Shown: positions 8,460-16,825, numbered from the stretch's first letter. The stretch: DNA of 36,469 nucleotides from Chloroflexus sp. MS-G (GCF_000735195.1 NZ_JPIM01000044.1:1-36469); one strand, 5' to 3'. Made by a program: numbers and translations. The notes: generated by a model from the letters alone, not told the origin.

Positions 8460-8600
8460 TTACACGGTTTGCGACTCTGACTTCGGTGGCTCACCAAGAA
8501 GCTTGTTCGTCAGGTATGTCGCCAGCCAGGCTGCTGCCAGGCTGAGCACCAGGCTGAGCAAGCCGTGGACCAACTTTCGCCGCAACTCTTCTTCGGTCAT
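8460..8600 (-). CDS. Small single-span membrane protein (46 residues)
   Basis: A short frame reads MTEEELRRKLVHGLLSLVLS and continues with one hydrophobic segment to about residue 32, then a polar tail ending KSESQTV. A strong GGAGGG Shine-Dalgarno lies 7 bases before the ATG at 8600 and inside the end of the upstream gene, whose stop is only 4 bases away, so it is almost certainly co-translated with the metallopeptidase. An intrinsic terminator follows. I do not recognise the family. A role as partner or regulator of the membrane protease is possible from position alone. Confidence 0.72.
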   Translation of the reverse strand: MTEEELRRKLVHGLLSLVLSLAAAWLATYLTNKLLGEPPKSESQTV

Positions 8601-8604
8601 GGAA

Positions 8605-9312
8605 TTAATCCCTCCGTCGCATCAAAATGGTCACAAAGTAGAGCAATTGCGCAATCGCCTGCGCTGCTGCGGCTACATACGTCAACGCTGCGGCATTAAG
8701 CACCGCATTAACACCTTCAGCCTCTTGCACCGTCACAAGACCGGCTCGTTGCAGCATCTCGCGTGCACGGGCACTGGCGTTAAACTCAACTGGCAGCGTG
8801 ACCAGGGTAAAGGCAACTGCCGCGCTAAATAGTATCACACCGACCACTGCCAGTTGAAAGCCGAAACCACGGCCACCAGCTGCGCCTAGCAGCATCCCAA
8901 TGAAGAAGAGCCAGGTACCGAGTTGCGAACCGATGTTGGCAAAACCAACGATACCCGAACGCACGCGCAGCCATGCGTAGCCCTCTTTGTCTTGTGCGGC
9001 GTGACCAAGCTCGTGCGCAACAATAGCCATCGCGGCGACTGAAGGCTGTAACGACCCTTCCGAAAGCCGGATCACCTTGCTCGCAGGATCGTAGTGGTCG
9101 GTTAACATGCCGGGAATGGTCTCTACGCCAACGTGATCAAGGCCCTCGTTGCGCATCAGCACTCGGGCAACATCGAACCCGTTCAGCCGCCGCATGTTGG
9201 CGACCTGTGACCATTTATTAAATGCTGACTGAACCTGAAATTGGGCCCAGAGGGCGAAAAGCATCGCCGGCACCGCAAACAGCAAGTAGGTTGGATCGAA
9301 GAAGAATGGCAT
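8605..9312 (-). CDS. Membrane zinc metallopeptidase (YugP-like, neutral zinc metallopeptidase family 2)
   Basis: This 235-residue protein has an N-terminal membrane segment (about residues 8-24), a soluble part with the zinc motif HELGH at 100-104 (AHELGHAAQDKEGYAWLRVRS), and two or three further membrane helices at about 120-180 plus one near the C-terminus. The segment LPVEFNASARAREML matches the second conserved block of the family (PVEFDAS-R). These integral membrane proteases are of unknown substrate. A full AAGGAGG Shine-Dalgarno precedes the ATG at 9312. It leads a two-gene operon with the 46-residue membrane protein. Confidence 0.92.
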   Translation of the reverse strand: MPFFFDPTYLLFAVPAMLFALWAQFQVQSAFNKWSQVANMRRLNGFDVARVLMRNEGLDHVGVETIPGMLTDHYDPASKVIRLSEGSLQPSVAAMAIVAHELGHAAQDKEGYAWLRVRSGIVGFANIGSQLGTWLFFIGMLLGAAGGRGFGFQLAVVGVILFSAAVAFTLVTLPVEFNASARAREMLQRAGLVTVQEAEGVNAVLNAAALTYVAAAAQAIAQLLYFVTILMRRRD

Positions 9313-9355
9313 AGACGCCTCCTTGTATGCAAGAATGAAACTCTATTCTGTGCAC

Positions 9356-9383
9356 AGTATACCACTCACAGATGATTACGGAA
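9356..9383 (-). promoter_or_regulatory. Predicted promoter of the metallopeptidase operon
   Basis: A TATACT -10 (9361-9356, minus strand) lies 16 bases from a weak TTCCGT -35 (9383-9378). The resulting leader would be about 40 bases. Confidence 0.4.
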
Positions 9384-9741
9384 CGTTGATAGAATGTTGG
9401 ATTTTTGCAAAAACTCATCGCTTGCCCAACGAGCATGAAGTCAGCAACGTTTCCCATCCATCAGCCAGGGAGGAAATAGGGATACGTCGGAGAGGCAGAG
9501 ATTCACACTACTGTTTTAACCGTCGTTTTCCGCTTCCTGTGGGCAAAAAAAGAGAGCTGCGGGAAAGGTAACGGGCGTCTTCCGCCACGGCGTGCGCTAG
9601 CGGTCATCGACTACTCACCGAAAGCGAGTCGATGGCCTGCGCTTGCAGGCAAGCAGCGCAGGCCACAGATCGCAGTGAACGTGCGCACGGTATTCACCGG
9701 CGGAATCAAACACGACCGAACATCAGCAAGATCGAAACTGG
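9384..9741. other. Intergenic stretch without a gene
   Basis: No supported coding frame. It holds a GC-rich perfect inverted repeat at 9633-9665 (see separate entry) and a C/G-rich stretch around 9575-9720. The repeat lies downstream of the small YtxH-like gene in its direction of transcription. Confidence 0.5.
9633..9665. repeat. Perfect 11-base hairpin, TGGCCTGCGCT
   Basis: TGGCCTGCGCT at 9633-9643 pairs with AGCGCAGGCCA at 9655-9665 around an 11-base loop. It lies 77 bases past the end of the gdhA-YtxH operon and could stop or stabilise its transcript, but no T-run follows. Confidence 0.55.
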
Positions 9742-9960
9742 CTACAGATGATGCTCACCGGTCAGTACCTGCCGAATGAGACCACGGAGCACCATTCCCC
9801 GCTCACGTAGCAACCTCCGCAACTCCGGACCACTGCGGGGGAGGAGGAGCGCAGCAGCACCAGCACCGCCGGCCAGTCCTAGCAACAAACCTGACAAGAA
9901 ACGTCGGCCATTTGTGCGGTGGGGAACGAGATCGTTTATTATCGTATCAAGATCGTCCAT
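9742..9960 (-). CDS. Small YtxH-like membrane protein
   Basis: This is a 72-residue protein with a polar N-terminus, one glycine-rich hydrophobic segment (RFLSGLLLGLAGGAGAAALL, about residues 20-39) and a basic amphipathic C-terminus (RSGPELRRLLRERG). The pattern of a Gly-rich span followed by P-x-SG-x-E-x-R resembles YtxH-like and gas-vesicle-associated small proteins found in many bacteria, though it is too short for firm assignment. It starts 11 bases after the stop of gdhA on the same strand, so it is in that transcript. Function is unknown. Confidence 0.65.
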   Translation of the reverse strand: MDDLDTIINDLVPHRTNGRRFLSGLLLGLAGGAGAAALLLPRSGPELRRLLRERGMVLRGLIRQVLTGEHHL

Positions 9961-9971
9961 AGCTCATCACT

Positions 9972-11258
9972 TTACGGATAAATACCGCGCGTCGTTACAG
10001 CATCGGCAACCCGCTGCACCGCCAGCATATACGATGCCGTGCGTAGATCGACCTGGCGTTCAGCCGATACGCGCAGAACCTGTTGCAACGCATTTGTCAT
10101 AACCCGACGCAATTGCGCGTTCACTTCACGTTCGCTCCAAAAGAATTCTTGTAGACCCTGCACCCACTCAAAATAGCTGACCGTGACTCCACCGGCATTG
10201 GCGAGAATATCTGGGATCACGACGCACCCACGATCATACAGAATCGCATCGGCAGCCCTGGTTGTAGGCCCATTCGCAGCTTCAGCGATGATATGTGCCT
10301 TGATTCGCCAGGCATTATGAGCAGTAATAACCCCACTCAACGCTGCCGGAACCAGGACCTCGCATTCCACTTCCAGCAATTCTTCGTTGGTCAGGGTATC
10401 GGCGTTCACGGCGCCAACAACACTCCCCGTGTACGCTTTATGCGCCAACACTGCTTCAACATCAAGGCCGTGAGGATTGTAGACTCCGCCGCGACTGTCA
10501 CTCAGGGCTACAACCTTCATCCCCAACGCTACTGCTTCGCGGGCAACGGTCGAGCCAACATTGCCACAACCCTGAATTGCCAGCCGCATATCCGAAATAT
10601 TCAGCCCCAGATGATGGGCTGCCGCCGTCAACACATATGTCAACCCTCGACCGGTAGCTTCGCGTCGACCTTCAGACCCGCCGATATTGATTGGCTTGCC
10701 GGTGACAACCGCCGGAACGGTATGGCCCTGATGCATCGAAATGGTATCCATAATCCAGGCCATCACCTGCGGATTGGTTCCCACGTCAGGGGCAGGAATA
10801 TCGCGTTCGGGGCCGATAACGACACTGATCTCAGTTGCAAAACGGCGGGTCAGGCGCTCAATTTCGCCTGGCGAAAGCTGTTTGGGGTCAACGATAACTG
10901 CCCCCTTCGCGCCGCCGTAAGGCAAGCCGGCTAACGCACACTTCCAGGTCATCAGCATAGCAAGGGCACGGGTTTCATCGAGGGTAACTGACGGATGGTA
11001 GCGAATACCACCCTTCGTTGGACCGCGAGCCAGATTGTGCTGAACACGAAAGCCCTGAAAGACTTCAATGCGTCCGTCGTCACGCTTCACCGGAAAGTTT
11101 ACCGTCAGCTCACGTTGTGGAATGCGTAGGATACCACGCAGACTTGCCGGAAGATCAAGCAGATCAGCCGCCTGATCAAAGTGCTGTTGCACGATGCTCA
11201 ACAAATCGGCGCTCTCAAAAGGTGCAGCAGCAGATCGTTCTACATCTGTCATGACCAT
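9972..11258 (-). CDS. gdhA: Glutamate dehydrogenase
   Basis: A 428-residue Glu/Leu/Phe/Val dehydrogenase that interconverts glutamate with 2-oxoglutarate and ammonia. The substrate part shows GPTKGGIRYHP and KCALAGLPYGGAKGAVIVDP, with the catalytic lysine of the PYGGAKG motif, and the P-A-PDVGT loop; the nucleotide part has the dinucleotide loop GCGNVGS. Length and spacing are those of hexameric small-subunit enzymes. NAD versus NADP preference cannot be read with confidence. I start at the ATG at 11258 because GAGGAG lies 9 bases upstream; the frame extends to 11315 but that region forms the leader terminator. A second ATG at 11252 is possible. The leader carries a strong intrinsic terminator (see that entry). 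Confidence 0.95.
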   Translation of the reverse strand: MVMTDVERSAAAPFESADLLSIVQQHFDQAADLLDLPASLRGILRIPQRELTVNFPVKRDDGRIEVFQGFRVQHNLARGPTKGGIRYHPSVTLDETRALAMLMTWKCALAGLPYGGAKGAVIVDPKQLSPGEIERLTRRFATEISVVIGPERDIPAPDVGTNPQVMAWIMDTISMHQGHTVPAVVTGKPINIGGSEGRREATGRGLTYVLTAAAHHLGLNISDMRLAIQGCGNVGSTVAREAVALGMKVVALSDSRGGVYNPHGLDVEAVLAHKAYTGSVVGAVNADTLTNEELLEVECEVLVPAALSGVITAHNAWRIKAHIIAEAANGPTTRAADAILYDRGCVVIPDILANAGGVTVSYFEWVQGLQEFFWSEREVNAQLRRVMTNALQQVLRVSAERQVDLRTASYMLAVQRVADAVTTRGIYP

Positions 11259-11283
11259 GACATTCTTCTCCTCAACAATGAGT

Positions 11284-11306
11284 AAAAAACGGCCCCCATT
11301 GGCCGT
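11284..11306 (-). terminator. Intrinsic terminator inside the gdhA leader (putative attenuator)
   Basis: On the minus strand ACGGCC and GGCCGT (arms 11306-11301 and 11294-11289) enclose a 6-base loop and are followed directly by six T (11289-11284). It lies 25 bases before the gdhA ATG and downstream of the best promoter (TACAAT at 11340-11335). A competing hairpin, CCGCG/CGCGG around a 10-base loop, lies just upstream. Confidence 0.7.
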
Positions 11307-11334
11307 CCGCGACAACGGTGGCGCGGCAGCCCGT

Positions 11335-11340
11335 ATTGTA
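11335..11340 (-). promoter_or_regulatory. Predicted -10 box of gdhA
   Basis: TACAAT on the minus strand, 77 bases upstream of the gdhA ATG. The -35 region (TTTATT at 17-base spacing) is weak. It is the only good -10 between the M42 gene and gdhA and places the leader terminator within the transcript. Confidence 0.45.
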
Positions 11341-11380
11341 CCACAGGGTGATAGGCAAATAAAGATGTGCGTTATAATTT

Positions 11381-12445
11381 TTATTCATCGGATGGAATAA
11401 ATTCGTTCACGCTGGATACTGAATGTGCAAAAGCTGTAATCAGGCGAATGGCGTGTTCAACATCGCTGAGAGCGATCATCTCGTTGGGTGAGTGCATATA
11501 GCGGTTTGGAATGGAGATCACCGCACTTGCAATCCCACTACGCACATGATGAATAGCATCGGCATCAGTACCGGTATGGCGTGGTGAAATCTGCACACTG
11601 TACGGGATCGATTCACGTTCAGCCAGATCGACCAGACGGCGAAATACCCGACCGCTGTTTGCCGAACCGCGCGATAACACCGGGCCGCCACCCAGTTTTA
11701 CGGTATTCCACTGTCGTTGATCGGCATTCGGATGATCCGTTGCGAAGGTTACATCAACCACAATCGCTACTTGGGGATCGAAGCTGAAGGCTGCGGTGGT
11801 AGCGCCGCCAAAGGTAATCTCTTCCTGGGTTGTGGCAACAGCGGCTATGCAGGCGTTGGGCCGGTTTTGGCTTAACGAGCGCAGAGCCTCAAGCACTGTA
11901 AAGGCACCGATCCGGTTATCTATCGAGCGACTCACAATCCGACCGCCCGGCAACTCATACACCGGAGCATCGATGACCCCTACGTCGCCAACCTGTACCA
12001 ATTCACTCGCTTCACTCTTGCTCGATACACCGATATCGATCCACATCTGTTCAATCTTTGTAGCCTGCTGACGTTCATCGGCTTGTAACAGATGGATTGG
12101 CTTCTTGCCAATGACCCCAATAACTTCGCCGTGCCGACCCAATAAGCGCACTCGTTGACCAACCAGTACCTGGGGGTCCCATCCGCCAATCGGGCTGAAG
12201 AAGAGAAAGCCCTGATCGTCGATGTGACTGATCATGATCCCGATCTCATCGATATGACCTGCCAGCAGAATCCGTGGGCCACTACCTTCCAGCACGGCAA
12301 AGCTGTTTCCCAGTACATCACTGTACACCTGATCGGCAAATGTTCGTGCTTCACTGCGCCAGACTCGTGCAGCCCGGTCTTCATCGCCCGATGGGCCGGG
12401 GGTAGCGAGGAGTCGTTTCAGAAATGAGAGTTGTGTGGTTTCCAT
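11381..12445 (-). CDS. M42-family aminopeptidase (glutamyl aminopeptidase / endoglucanase M-like)
   Basis: This 354-residue product has the dinuclear metal site of the M42 family in order: His in LLAGHIDEIG (about residue 63), Asp in SRSIDNRIG (about 170), the general base and ligand pair in TTQEEITFGGA (about 205), Asp in VVDVT (about 228) and His in YMHSPNE (about 318). The N-terminal TPGPSGDE is also typical. These cytosolic enzymes, often tetrahedral dodecamers, trim peptides from the N-terminus. The ATG at 12445 gives the standard start. It lies upstream of gdhA on the same strand with a 122-base gap holding the gdhA promoter, so the two are probably separately transcribed. Confidence 0.93.
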   Translation of the reverse strand: METTQLSFLKRLLATPGPSGDEDRAARVWRSEARTFADQVYSDVLGNSFAVLEGSGPRILLAGHIDEIGIMISHIDDQGFLFFSPIGGWDPQVLVGQRVRLLGRHGEVIGVIGKKPIHLLQADERQQATKIEQMWIDIGVSSKSEASELVQVGDVGVIDAPVYELPGGRIVSRSIDNRIGAFTVLEALRSLSQNRPNACIAAVATTQEEITFGGATTAAFSFDPQVAIVVDVTFATDHPNADQRQWNTVKLGGGPVLSRGSANSGRVFRRLVDLAERESIPYSVQISPRHTGTDADAIHHVRSGIASAVISIPNRYMHSPNEMIALSDVEHAIRLITAFAHSVSSVNEFIPSDE

Positions 12446-12491
12446 AACATACTTTGTTCGGTGCGCATATCACAGTTTGACCAGCCAACAC

Positions 12492-12521
12492 ATCATAGCA
12501 AAACGTGATGGCTTTGATCAA
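12492..12521 (-). promoter_or_regulatory. Predicted promoter of the M42 peptidase gene
   Basis: On the minus strand TTGATC (12521-12516), 18 bases, TATGAT (12497-12492). Predicted start about 40 bases before the ATG. Confidence 0.55.
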
Positions 12522-12701
12522 ATTGTGACTTAGAGCATAAACCATGATTGCGGTGAGCACCGACTCATGTTGAATGCGTTTGGGAATGCGGGCGTCTTAC
12601 CTGTATCGCGTCGAACGTATGGCATGACGCACCGACGTACCACCTACAACGGACATATCGCGGCTTGGTGGTTTTGTTATTGTAAACCATTTTTCTTCCA
12701 C

Positions 12702-12731
12702 TTGACACGATGTCAGTTACTGTGCTACACT
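12702..12731 (+). promoter_or_regulatory. Predicted promoter of nrdJ
   Basis: A perfect TTGACA (12702-12707) with an 18-base spacer and TACACT (12726-12731). Transcription from about 12738 gives a long leader of roughly 160 bases before the ATG. Confidence 0.65.
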
Positions 12732-12747
12732 AGCCGAGCGCGAGGGA

Positions 12748-12795
12748 GTTCAAAATATGCGCTCTATCAATCATCGTAGGCACTAAATATAGTAG
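12748..12795 (+). promoter_or_regulatory. Tandem NrdR-box-like sites in the nrdJ leader
   Basis: The 16-mer at 12780-12795 (GCACTAAATATAGTAG) matches the core of the NrdR box consensus acaCwAtATaTwGtgt. A weaker partner at 12748-12763 (GTTCAAAATATGCGCT) starts exactly 32 bases earlier, the usual spacing of NrdR box pairs of about three helical turns. NrdR represses ribonucleotide reductase genes. The second box deviates at two core positions. Confidence 0.5.
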
Positions 12796-12899
12796 TTTTT
12801 CTTTCCTGCGCCTTGTCGTCGTGAACCTTGTCGGTTAAAAATTATTTACAACACTCTTAGCGCATCAACCGTCCATGTAGCATGAGGAGCTTTCAATCC

Positions 12900-15353
12900 A
12901 TGATGAAACACGAGCTTGCCCCTGCCAATCTGACCGACATTGCCCGAACCGTCCTTCAGAAGCGCTATCTACTCAAGAACGAGCATGGCGACGTCATTGA
13001 AACGCCCGAAGCGATGTTCTGGCGGGTAGCCGAGACGATCGCTGCCGTTGATGCTCGCTACGGTGCATCATCAGAACAGGTTGAAGAGCGAGCCGAGCGA
13101 TTTTACCATCTGATGACCCAGGGCTATTTTGAACCCAACAGCCCAACTCTGATGAATGCCGGGCGGCCACTAGGTCAGCTCAGTGCATGCTTCGTGTTGC
13201 CAATTGACGACAATCTGACCAGCATTTACGAGACTCTGAAGCATCAGGCTCTGATCCATCAGAGCGGCGGTGGCACGGGCTTTAGCTTCTCGCGCCTGCG
13301 TCCGCGCAATGATGTGGTGCGCAGTACAATGGGCGTTGCCAGTGGTCCGGTCAGTTTTATGGATGTCTACAACCACTCGACCGAGGCCATCAAACAAGGT
13401 GGAACCCGCCGTGGCGCGAATATGGGGATCTTGCGCTGCGATCATCCCGATATTCTTGAGTTCATTACCTGCAAACTCGATACCACAAAAATCACGAATT
13501 TCAACATTTCTGTTGCCGTTACCGATGCGTTTATGCGCGCTGTTGAGCGCGATGAAACGTATGATCTCATCAATCCTCGCACCAGTACGGTGCATATTGC
13601 GTCACGCGATGGCCTGAAACATCCCCTGACCGGTGAGGTGCTGGTTCCGCCCGGTCAGCCAACACGCCTGCGTGCCCGGATGGTCTTCGATCTCATCGTT
13701 CAGTGTGCCCATGCTACCGGCGAACCCGGTCTGTTCTTCATCGACCGGGCCAACGAGTACAACCCGGTTCCGCACCTCGGCGAGTACGAGGCCACCAATC
13801 CTTGTGGGGAACAGCCACTCCTGGCGTATGATGTCTGTAATCTTGGCTCGATCAATCTGGGCAAATTTGTCACTCCAGAACGAACGATTGATTGGAATCA
13901 TCTGCGTGAGGTAGTTCACGAAAGCACGCGCTTTCTCGATAATGTGATCGATGCCAACCACTATCCGCTCGAACAGATCACCCAACTGAGCCAGCGCATC
14001 CGGCGCATCGGGCTCGGGGTGATGGGATGGGCCGATATGCTAGTGCGGTTGGAGATTCCGTACAATTCGCACGAAGCAATCGATCTGGCGCGGAAGGTGA
14101 TGCACTTCATCGACGAAGAGAGCAAGGTCGCTTCCGAGCAGTTGGCCCGTGAGCGTGGCCCGTTCCCGGAATGGGAGTATAGCATCTGGGGTCCTGATGC
14201 GACCTGTGCCCGCCGTCCTGATGGGTCGCGGATTCGTCCGCAACGACTGCTGCGGAATTGTAATGTGACCACCGTTGCCCCGACCGGGACGATCAGTATC
14301 ATTGCAGGGTGCTCGTCTGGGATCGAGCCACTCTTTGCCATCGCCTTTTGGCGGTATCAGGCCGATACCCGGATGCTCGATATCAATCAAGATTTTGTCG
14401 CTCAGGCGAAACGTGAGGGCTGGTACAGCCCGGAACTGATGGAGCGGATTGCCGATACCGGCCACATTCATCACCCTGAAGTCCCGGCCCATGTGCAGCG
14501 GGTGTGGGTCACTGCCCACGATATTGCACCGGAATGGCATGTGCGGATGCAGGCTGCCTTCCAGGAGTATACCGATAGTGCGATCTCGAAGACGATCAAC
14601 TTCCCCCACGAAGCGACCCCCGATCAGGTGCGCGAAGCCTACGAATTGGCGTTTCGGCTTGGATGTAAAGGGATTACCGTCTATCGCGATGGATCACGTG
14701 CAAATCAGGTTCTGTCGACCGGTTCGACCGCAAAGAGCACCAGTACAGTGCAGGCGCCTGCTCCACTACCGGCAGAGATTACACCGCGACCGGTACCGGC
14801 AGAGGGTCTTCCCAGTCACTCATACCCGGTCGTTACTCCGCTTGGCAAGCTCCGTCTGTTTGTCACCGAGTTAGATGGGAAGCCATTTGAAGTGTTTGCA
14901 ATTATCGGGCGCGCCGGGAGTGATGTCACTGCGTTTACCGAGGCTATTGGACGGTTGATTTCGCTGGCGTTACGCTGTGGTGTACCGGTGAAGCTCATCG
15001 CCGAGCAGCTTCGCGGTATCGGTGGTTCACGTTCGGCAGGGTTCGGTCCTGATCGGGTCCGTTCCGTTCCCGATGCTATCGGGAAGGTCTTGCTCGATCA
15101 CTATGTGAAGAATGGCAACGGGAATGGCAATGGTCATGGCTACGACGATAATACCGGTAACGGTGAAACGACACCAGACGATACGGTGAGAGTAAGCGAA
15201 CCGACGCCATCGCAGGCGGTCAACTCTCTGCACGCTGACCTCCATCACGCTTCGTCAGAGGCTGCTGAGATCTGCCCCGAATGTCAGAATGCGGCGATGT
15301 TCAACGAGGAAGGATGTCGGAAGTGTCATGCCTGCGGGTATAGTGAATGCTAG
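12900..15353 (+). CDS. nrdJ: Class II (cobalamin-dependent) ribonucleoside-diphosphate reductase
   Basis: An 817-residue enzyme that makes deoxyribonucleotides using adenosylcobalamin and works with or without oxygen. The catalytic barrel shows [22 protein letters not shown] with the first redox cysteine, [34 protein letters not shown] with the Asn-Cys-Glu radical site and the second redox cysteine, and [18 protein letters not shown]. After about residue 600 comes a Pro/Ser/Thr linker, a TSCPD-type domain (about 630-740), a low-complexity Asn-Gly stretch (about 742-760) and a C-terminal cysteine cluster, CPECQ to [12 protein letters not shown], that feeds electrons to the active site. I start at 12900 because AGGAGC lies about 9 bases upstream; an ATG at 12882 would add six residues. 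It is the only reductase in view. Confidence 0.96.
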   Translation: MMKHELAPANLTDIARTVLQKRYLLKNEHGDVIETPEAMFWRVAETIAAVDARYGASSEQVEERAERFYHLMTQGYFEPNSPTLMNAGRPLGQLSACFVLPIDDNLTSIYETLKHQALIHQSGGGTGFSFSRLRPRNDVVRSTMGVASGPVSFMDVYNHSTEAIKQGGTRRGANMGILRCDHPDILEFITCKLDTTKITNFNISVAVTDAFMRAVERDETYDLINPRTSTVHIASRDGLKHPLTGEVLVPPGQPTRLRARMVFDLIVQCAHATGEPGLFFIDRANEYNPVPHLGEYEATNPCGEQPLLAYDVCNLGSINLGKFVTPERTIDWNHLREVVHESTRFLDNVIDANHYPLEQITQLSQRIRRIGLGVMGWADMLVRLEIPYNSHEAIDLARKVMHFIDEESKVASEQLARERGPFPEWEYSIWGPDATCARRPDGSRIRPQRLLRNCNVTTVAPTGTISIIAGCSSGIEPLFAIAFWRYQADTRMLDINQDFVAQAKREGWYSPELMERIADTGHIHHPEVPAHVQRVWVTAHDIAPEWHVRMQAAFQEYTDSAISKTINFPHEATPDQVREAYELAFRLGCKGITVYRDGSRANQVLSTGSTAKSTSTVQAPAPLPAEITPRPVPAEGLPSHSYPVVTPLGKLRLFVTELDGKPFEVFAIIGRAGSDVTAFTEAIGRLISLALRCGVPVKLIAEQLRGIGGSRSAGFGPDRVRSVPDAIGKVLLDHYVKNGNGNGNGHGYDDNTGNGETTPDDTVRVSEPTPSQAVNSLHADLHHASSEAAEICPECQNAAMFNEEGCRKCHACGYSEC

Positions 15354-15804
15354 CGTCGCTGTCATAGCGTGCTGAAGGTTCTCACATTTGCCTGCATACT
15401 ACCTGGCCCGTATCAGGGCACGTGAATAATGAGCGTCATCCAACGCTTCAGGATGCCTCTGAATCATACAGTTGTCCTGAGATCGCGGGTCACCGGTCCG
15501 CGTCGGGTGGTCAATAGCCGAAAATCGGCGTGTAGTGCATGAGCACACTATGACCTTCATAGGTGGGGGGTAGGGGCGTGGAACCTGCCCCTCCTGTATG
15601 GTGACAGAACGTTATTAGGGATGCGGCATTACAGCGGGCAGCTTGGGAACCTGCCCCTCTCAGATTGCATCATCGGCGAGGAAACGGCAGTTTTGTGCTT
15701 CGGCCACTGCTGGTATGGAAGGTTGGGTATCTCTACACGCAATGCGGATAGCTGAGGAGTCGCTTTATCTCTCTACTGGGGCGGGTGAAAACATGTTGAA
15801 AGCC
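15354..15804. other. Intergenic stretch with short GC-rich palindromes
   Basis: No supported gene in 450 bases. It holds a copy of the CGCGGG-type hairpin (15483-15510) and two copies of a GGGGC-N-GGAACCTGCCCC element (15572-15592 and 15636-15656). No clear intrinsic terminator for nrdJ is visible. Confidence 0.6.
15572..15656. repeat. Two copies of a GGAACCTGCCCC hairpin element
   Basis: AGGGGC-9 bases-GCCCCT at 15572-15592 and GGGCAG-9 bases-CTGCCC at 15636-15656. Both loops contain GGAAC. A third copy, GGGGCG-11 bases-CGCCCC, is at 25609-25631, and all three keep the GGAACCYGCCCCTC word. Confidence 0.6.
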
Positions 15805-16128
15805 CTACTGCTCTTCATTCAACGTTGCCAGCATCTCTTGTGTGTCGATAAGATGATTGTTGAAGATAATACGTGCCACATCGAGCAACTGAAAGATCAT
15901 CGGGTCGCGAACCCGGTAGTATACGGTTGTGCCTTCTTTACGCGAATCGACGATGTTTTTGTTGCGCAGAACAGCCAGTTGTTGTGACACGTTAGACTGT
16001 TCGATGGCGAGTGCCTGTTGTAATTCTTGCACACTGCGTTCACCCGCCCGCAATTGATCGAGAATGGCCAGGCGGGTAGGATGAGCGAGGGCTTTGAAGA
16101 ATTCGGCTTTAAAGCGATGAAGTGGCAT
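15805..16128 (-). CDS. ArsR-family transcriptional repressor
   Basis: From the ATG at 16128 (MPLHRFKAEFFKALAHPTRL) the product is 107 residues, a compact ArsR winged helix. The helix-turn-helix is SVQELQQALAIEQSNVSQQL at about residues 32-51, with wing RKEGTTVYYRVRDP. There is no cysteine anywhere, so the classic metal-sensing thiol sites of ArsR, CadC and SmtB are absent; the ligand must differ or be bound through other residues. A longer frame to 16191 runs through the promoter and is rejected. The same AT-rich palindrome lies over its own start point and over the start point of the divergent SulP gene, which points to joint control. Family knowledge: ArsR proteins release DNA when a metal or other ligand binds. 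Confidence 0.9.
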   Translation of the reverse strand: MPLHRFKAEFFKALAHPTRLAILDQLRAGERSVQELQQALAIEQSNVSQQLAVLRNKNIVDSRKEGTTVYYRVRDPMIFQLLDVARIIFNNHLIDTQEMLATLNEEQ

Positions 16129-16141
16129 AAAAGTATCTTTT

Positions 16142-16155
16142 AATATTCTAATATT
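16142..16155. promoter_or_regulatory. ArsR operator at its own promoter
   Basis: AATATTCTAATATT is the exact reverse complement of the core of the sulP operator at 16832-16845. It lies directly downstream of the arsR -10 box, over the predicted start point. Confidence 0.75.
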
Positions 16156-16162
16156 CGTATAG

Positions 16163-16191
16163 ATTATACAACAATGTATGATAAACAGCAA
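16163..16191 (-). promoter_or_regulatory. Predicted arsR promoter
   Basis: On the minus strand TTGCTG (16191-16186), 17 bases, TATAAT (16168-16163), with the operator starting 7 bases further downstream. Confidence 0.7.
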
Positions 16192-16458
16192 TAACCCTTT
16201 AAGCGCGACAAGGGGTTTTCAGGTTTTGGTTAGGTTTTCCGGTCAACGTTGTTTACCCTCGCATAATGCTCCCGATCCGAGCGTTTGCACCGGCGATTCG
16301 GGCCGTTGGCCTGCCCCTGTGGGAGCAGCCATGGCGGATGAGCCTGCCTCAGAAGCAAGCCATCTTCCTGCTTGTGAAGAACGTGTTTTCCTTGCCGCTC
16401 CTGCCGTGCATTGACGCGAGAAGCGAGAAAAGAGGAAAGCGGATTGGGAGCGGGGGAT

Positions 16459-16690
16459 AGCCTCCTTCATCGCACCATCTCCTTGGGGTTCGTGTAGAGC
16501 AGTGGTGAACGGCCAGTGAGGGTATCCCCCGGCGCAGGTGCTTCACACTCCCCTGCCGCTCCGCTGGTGGGAGCGGCAGGGGCTTGGGGAAAGGTGAGGG
16601 GGGCTGCTGTAGCCTCCTTCATCGCACCATCTCCTTGAAGTTTGCGTAGAGTAGTGGTAAACGGTCGGTCGGCAGGGGTGTCCCCCGGCG
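16459..16690 (+). repeat. Direct repeat of about 78 bases, two copies, 152 bases apart
   Basis: Copy one at 16459-16534 and copy two at 16611-16690 both begin AGCCTCCTTCATCGCACCAT, continue CTCCTTG, share GTAGAG-AGTGGT-AACGG and end in TCCCCCGGCG. They differ by scattered substitutions and a few inserted bases. The hairpin at 16550-16582 sits between them. Confidence 0.75.
16550..16582. repeat. 13-base perfect hairpin with GGTGAGGGG tail (family A copy 1)
   Basis: CCCCTGCCGCTCC at 16550-16562 pairs with GGAGCGGCAGGGG at 16570-16582 around a 7-base loop, then TTGGGGAAAGGTGAGGGG follows. The tail is shared with hairpins at 18829 and 35101 although the stem sequences differ. Confidence 0.7.
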
Positions 16691-16796
16691 CCGGCTTCTG
16701 GGCATGTTTCGCTTTTCTCGCCCTTCTCGCCCTTCTCCCTCAACACATCTCTCCCAGGTCGGGTGAACTGTTGAACAACCATCGCTACCCAGTACC

Positions 16797-16825
16797 TTGA
16801 CAGAGAATAGTGAGCGTGATAGAAT
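16797..16825 (+). promoter_or_regulatory. Predicted sulP promoter
   Basis: A perfect TTGACA (16797-16802) with a 17-base spacer and TAGAAT (16820-16825). The start point near 16832 falls inside the operator at 16829-16848. Confidence 0.75.

Larger units (their letters stand above)
16192..16796. other. Non-coding stretch between arsR and sulP
   Basis: No supported gene in 605 bases; short open frames here have no recognisable content and conflict with each other. It holds a two-copy direct repeat (16459-16534 and 16611-16690, period 152) and a strong hairpin (16550-16582) with a G-rich tail between the copies. Confidence 0.65.

Noticed and set aside
10293..10934. Plus-strand open frame of 213 codons
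   Set aside because: Antisense to gdhA, whose motifs are continuous on the other strand; composition follows from the codon bias of the real gene.
12732..12899. Cobalamin riboswitch in the nrdJ leader
   Set aside because: I looked because the enzyme uses cobalamin, but I see no B12-box-like GCCACTG core or the usual multi-stem length; the NrdR-type sites explain the leader better.
16178..16782. Several short frames of 64-79 codons on both strands between arsR and sulP
   Set aside because: They overlap each other, cross a repeat and a hairpin, and none has a credible Shine-Dalgarno or recognisable domain.
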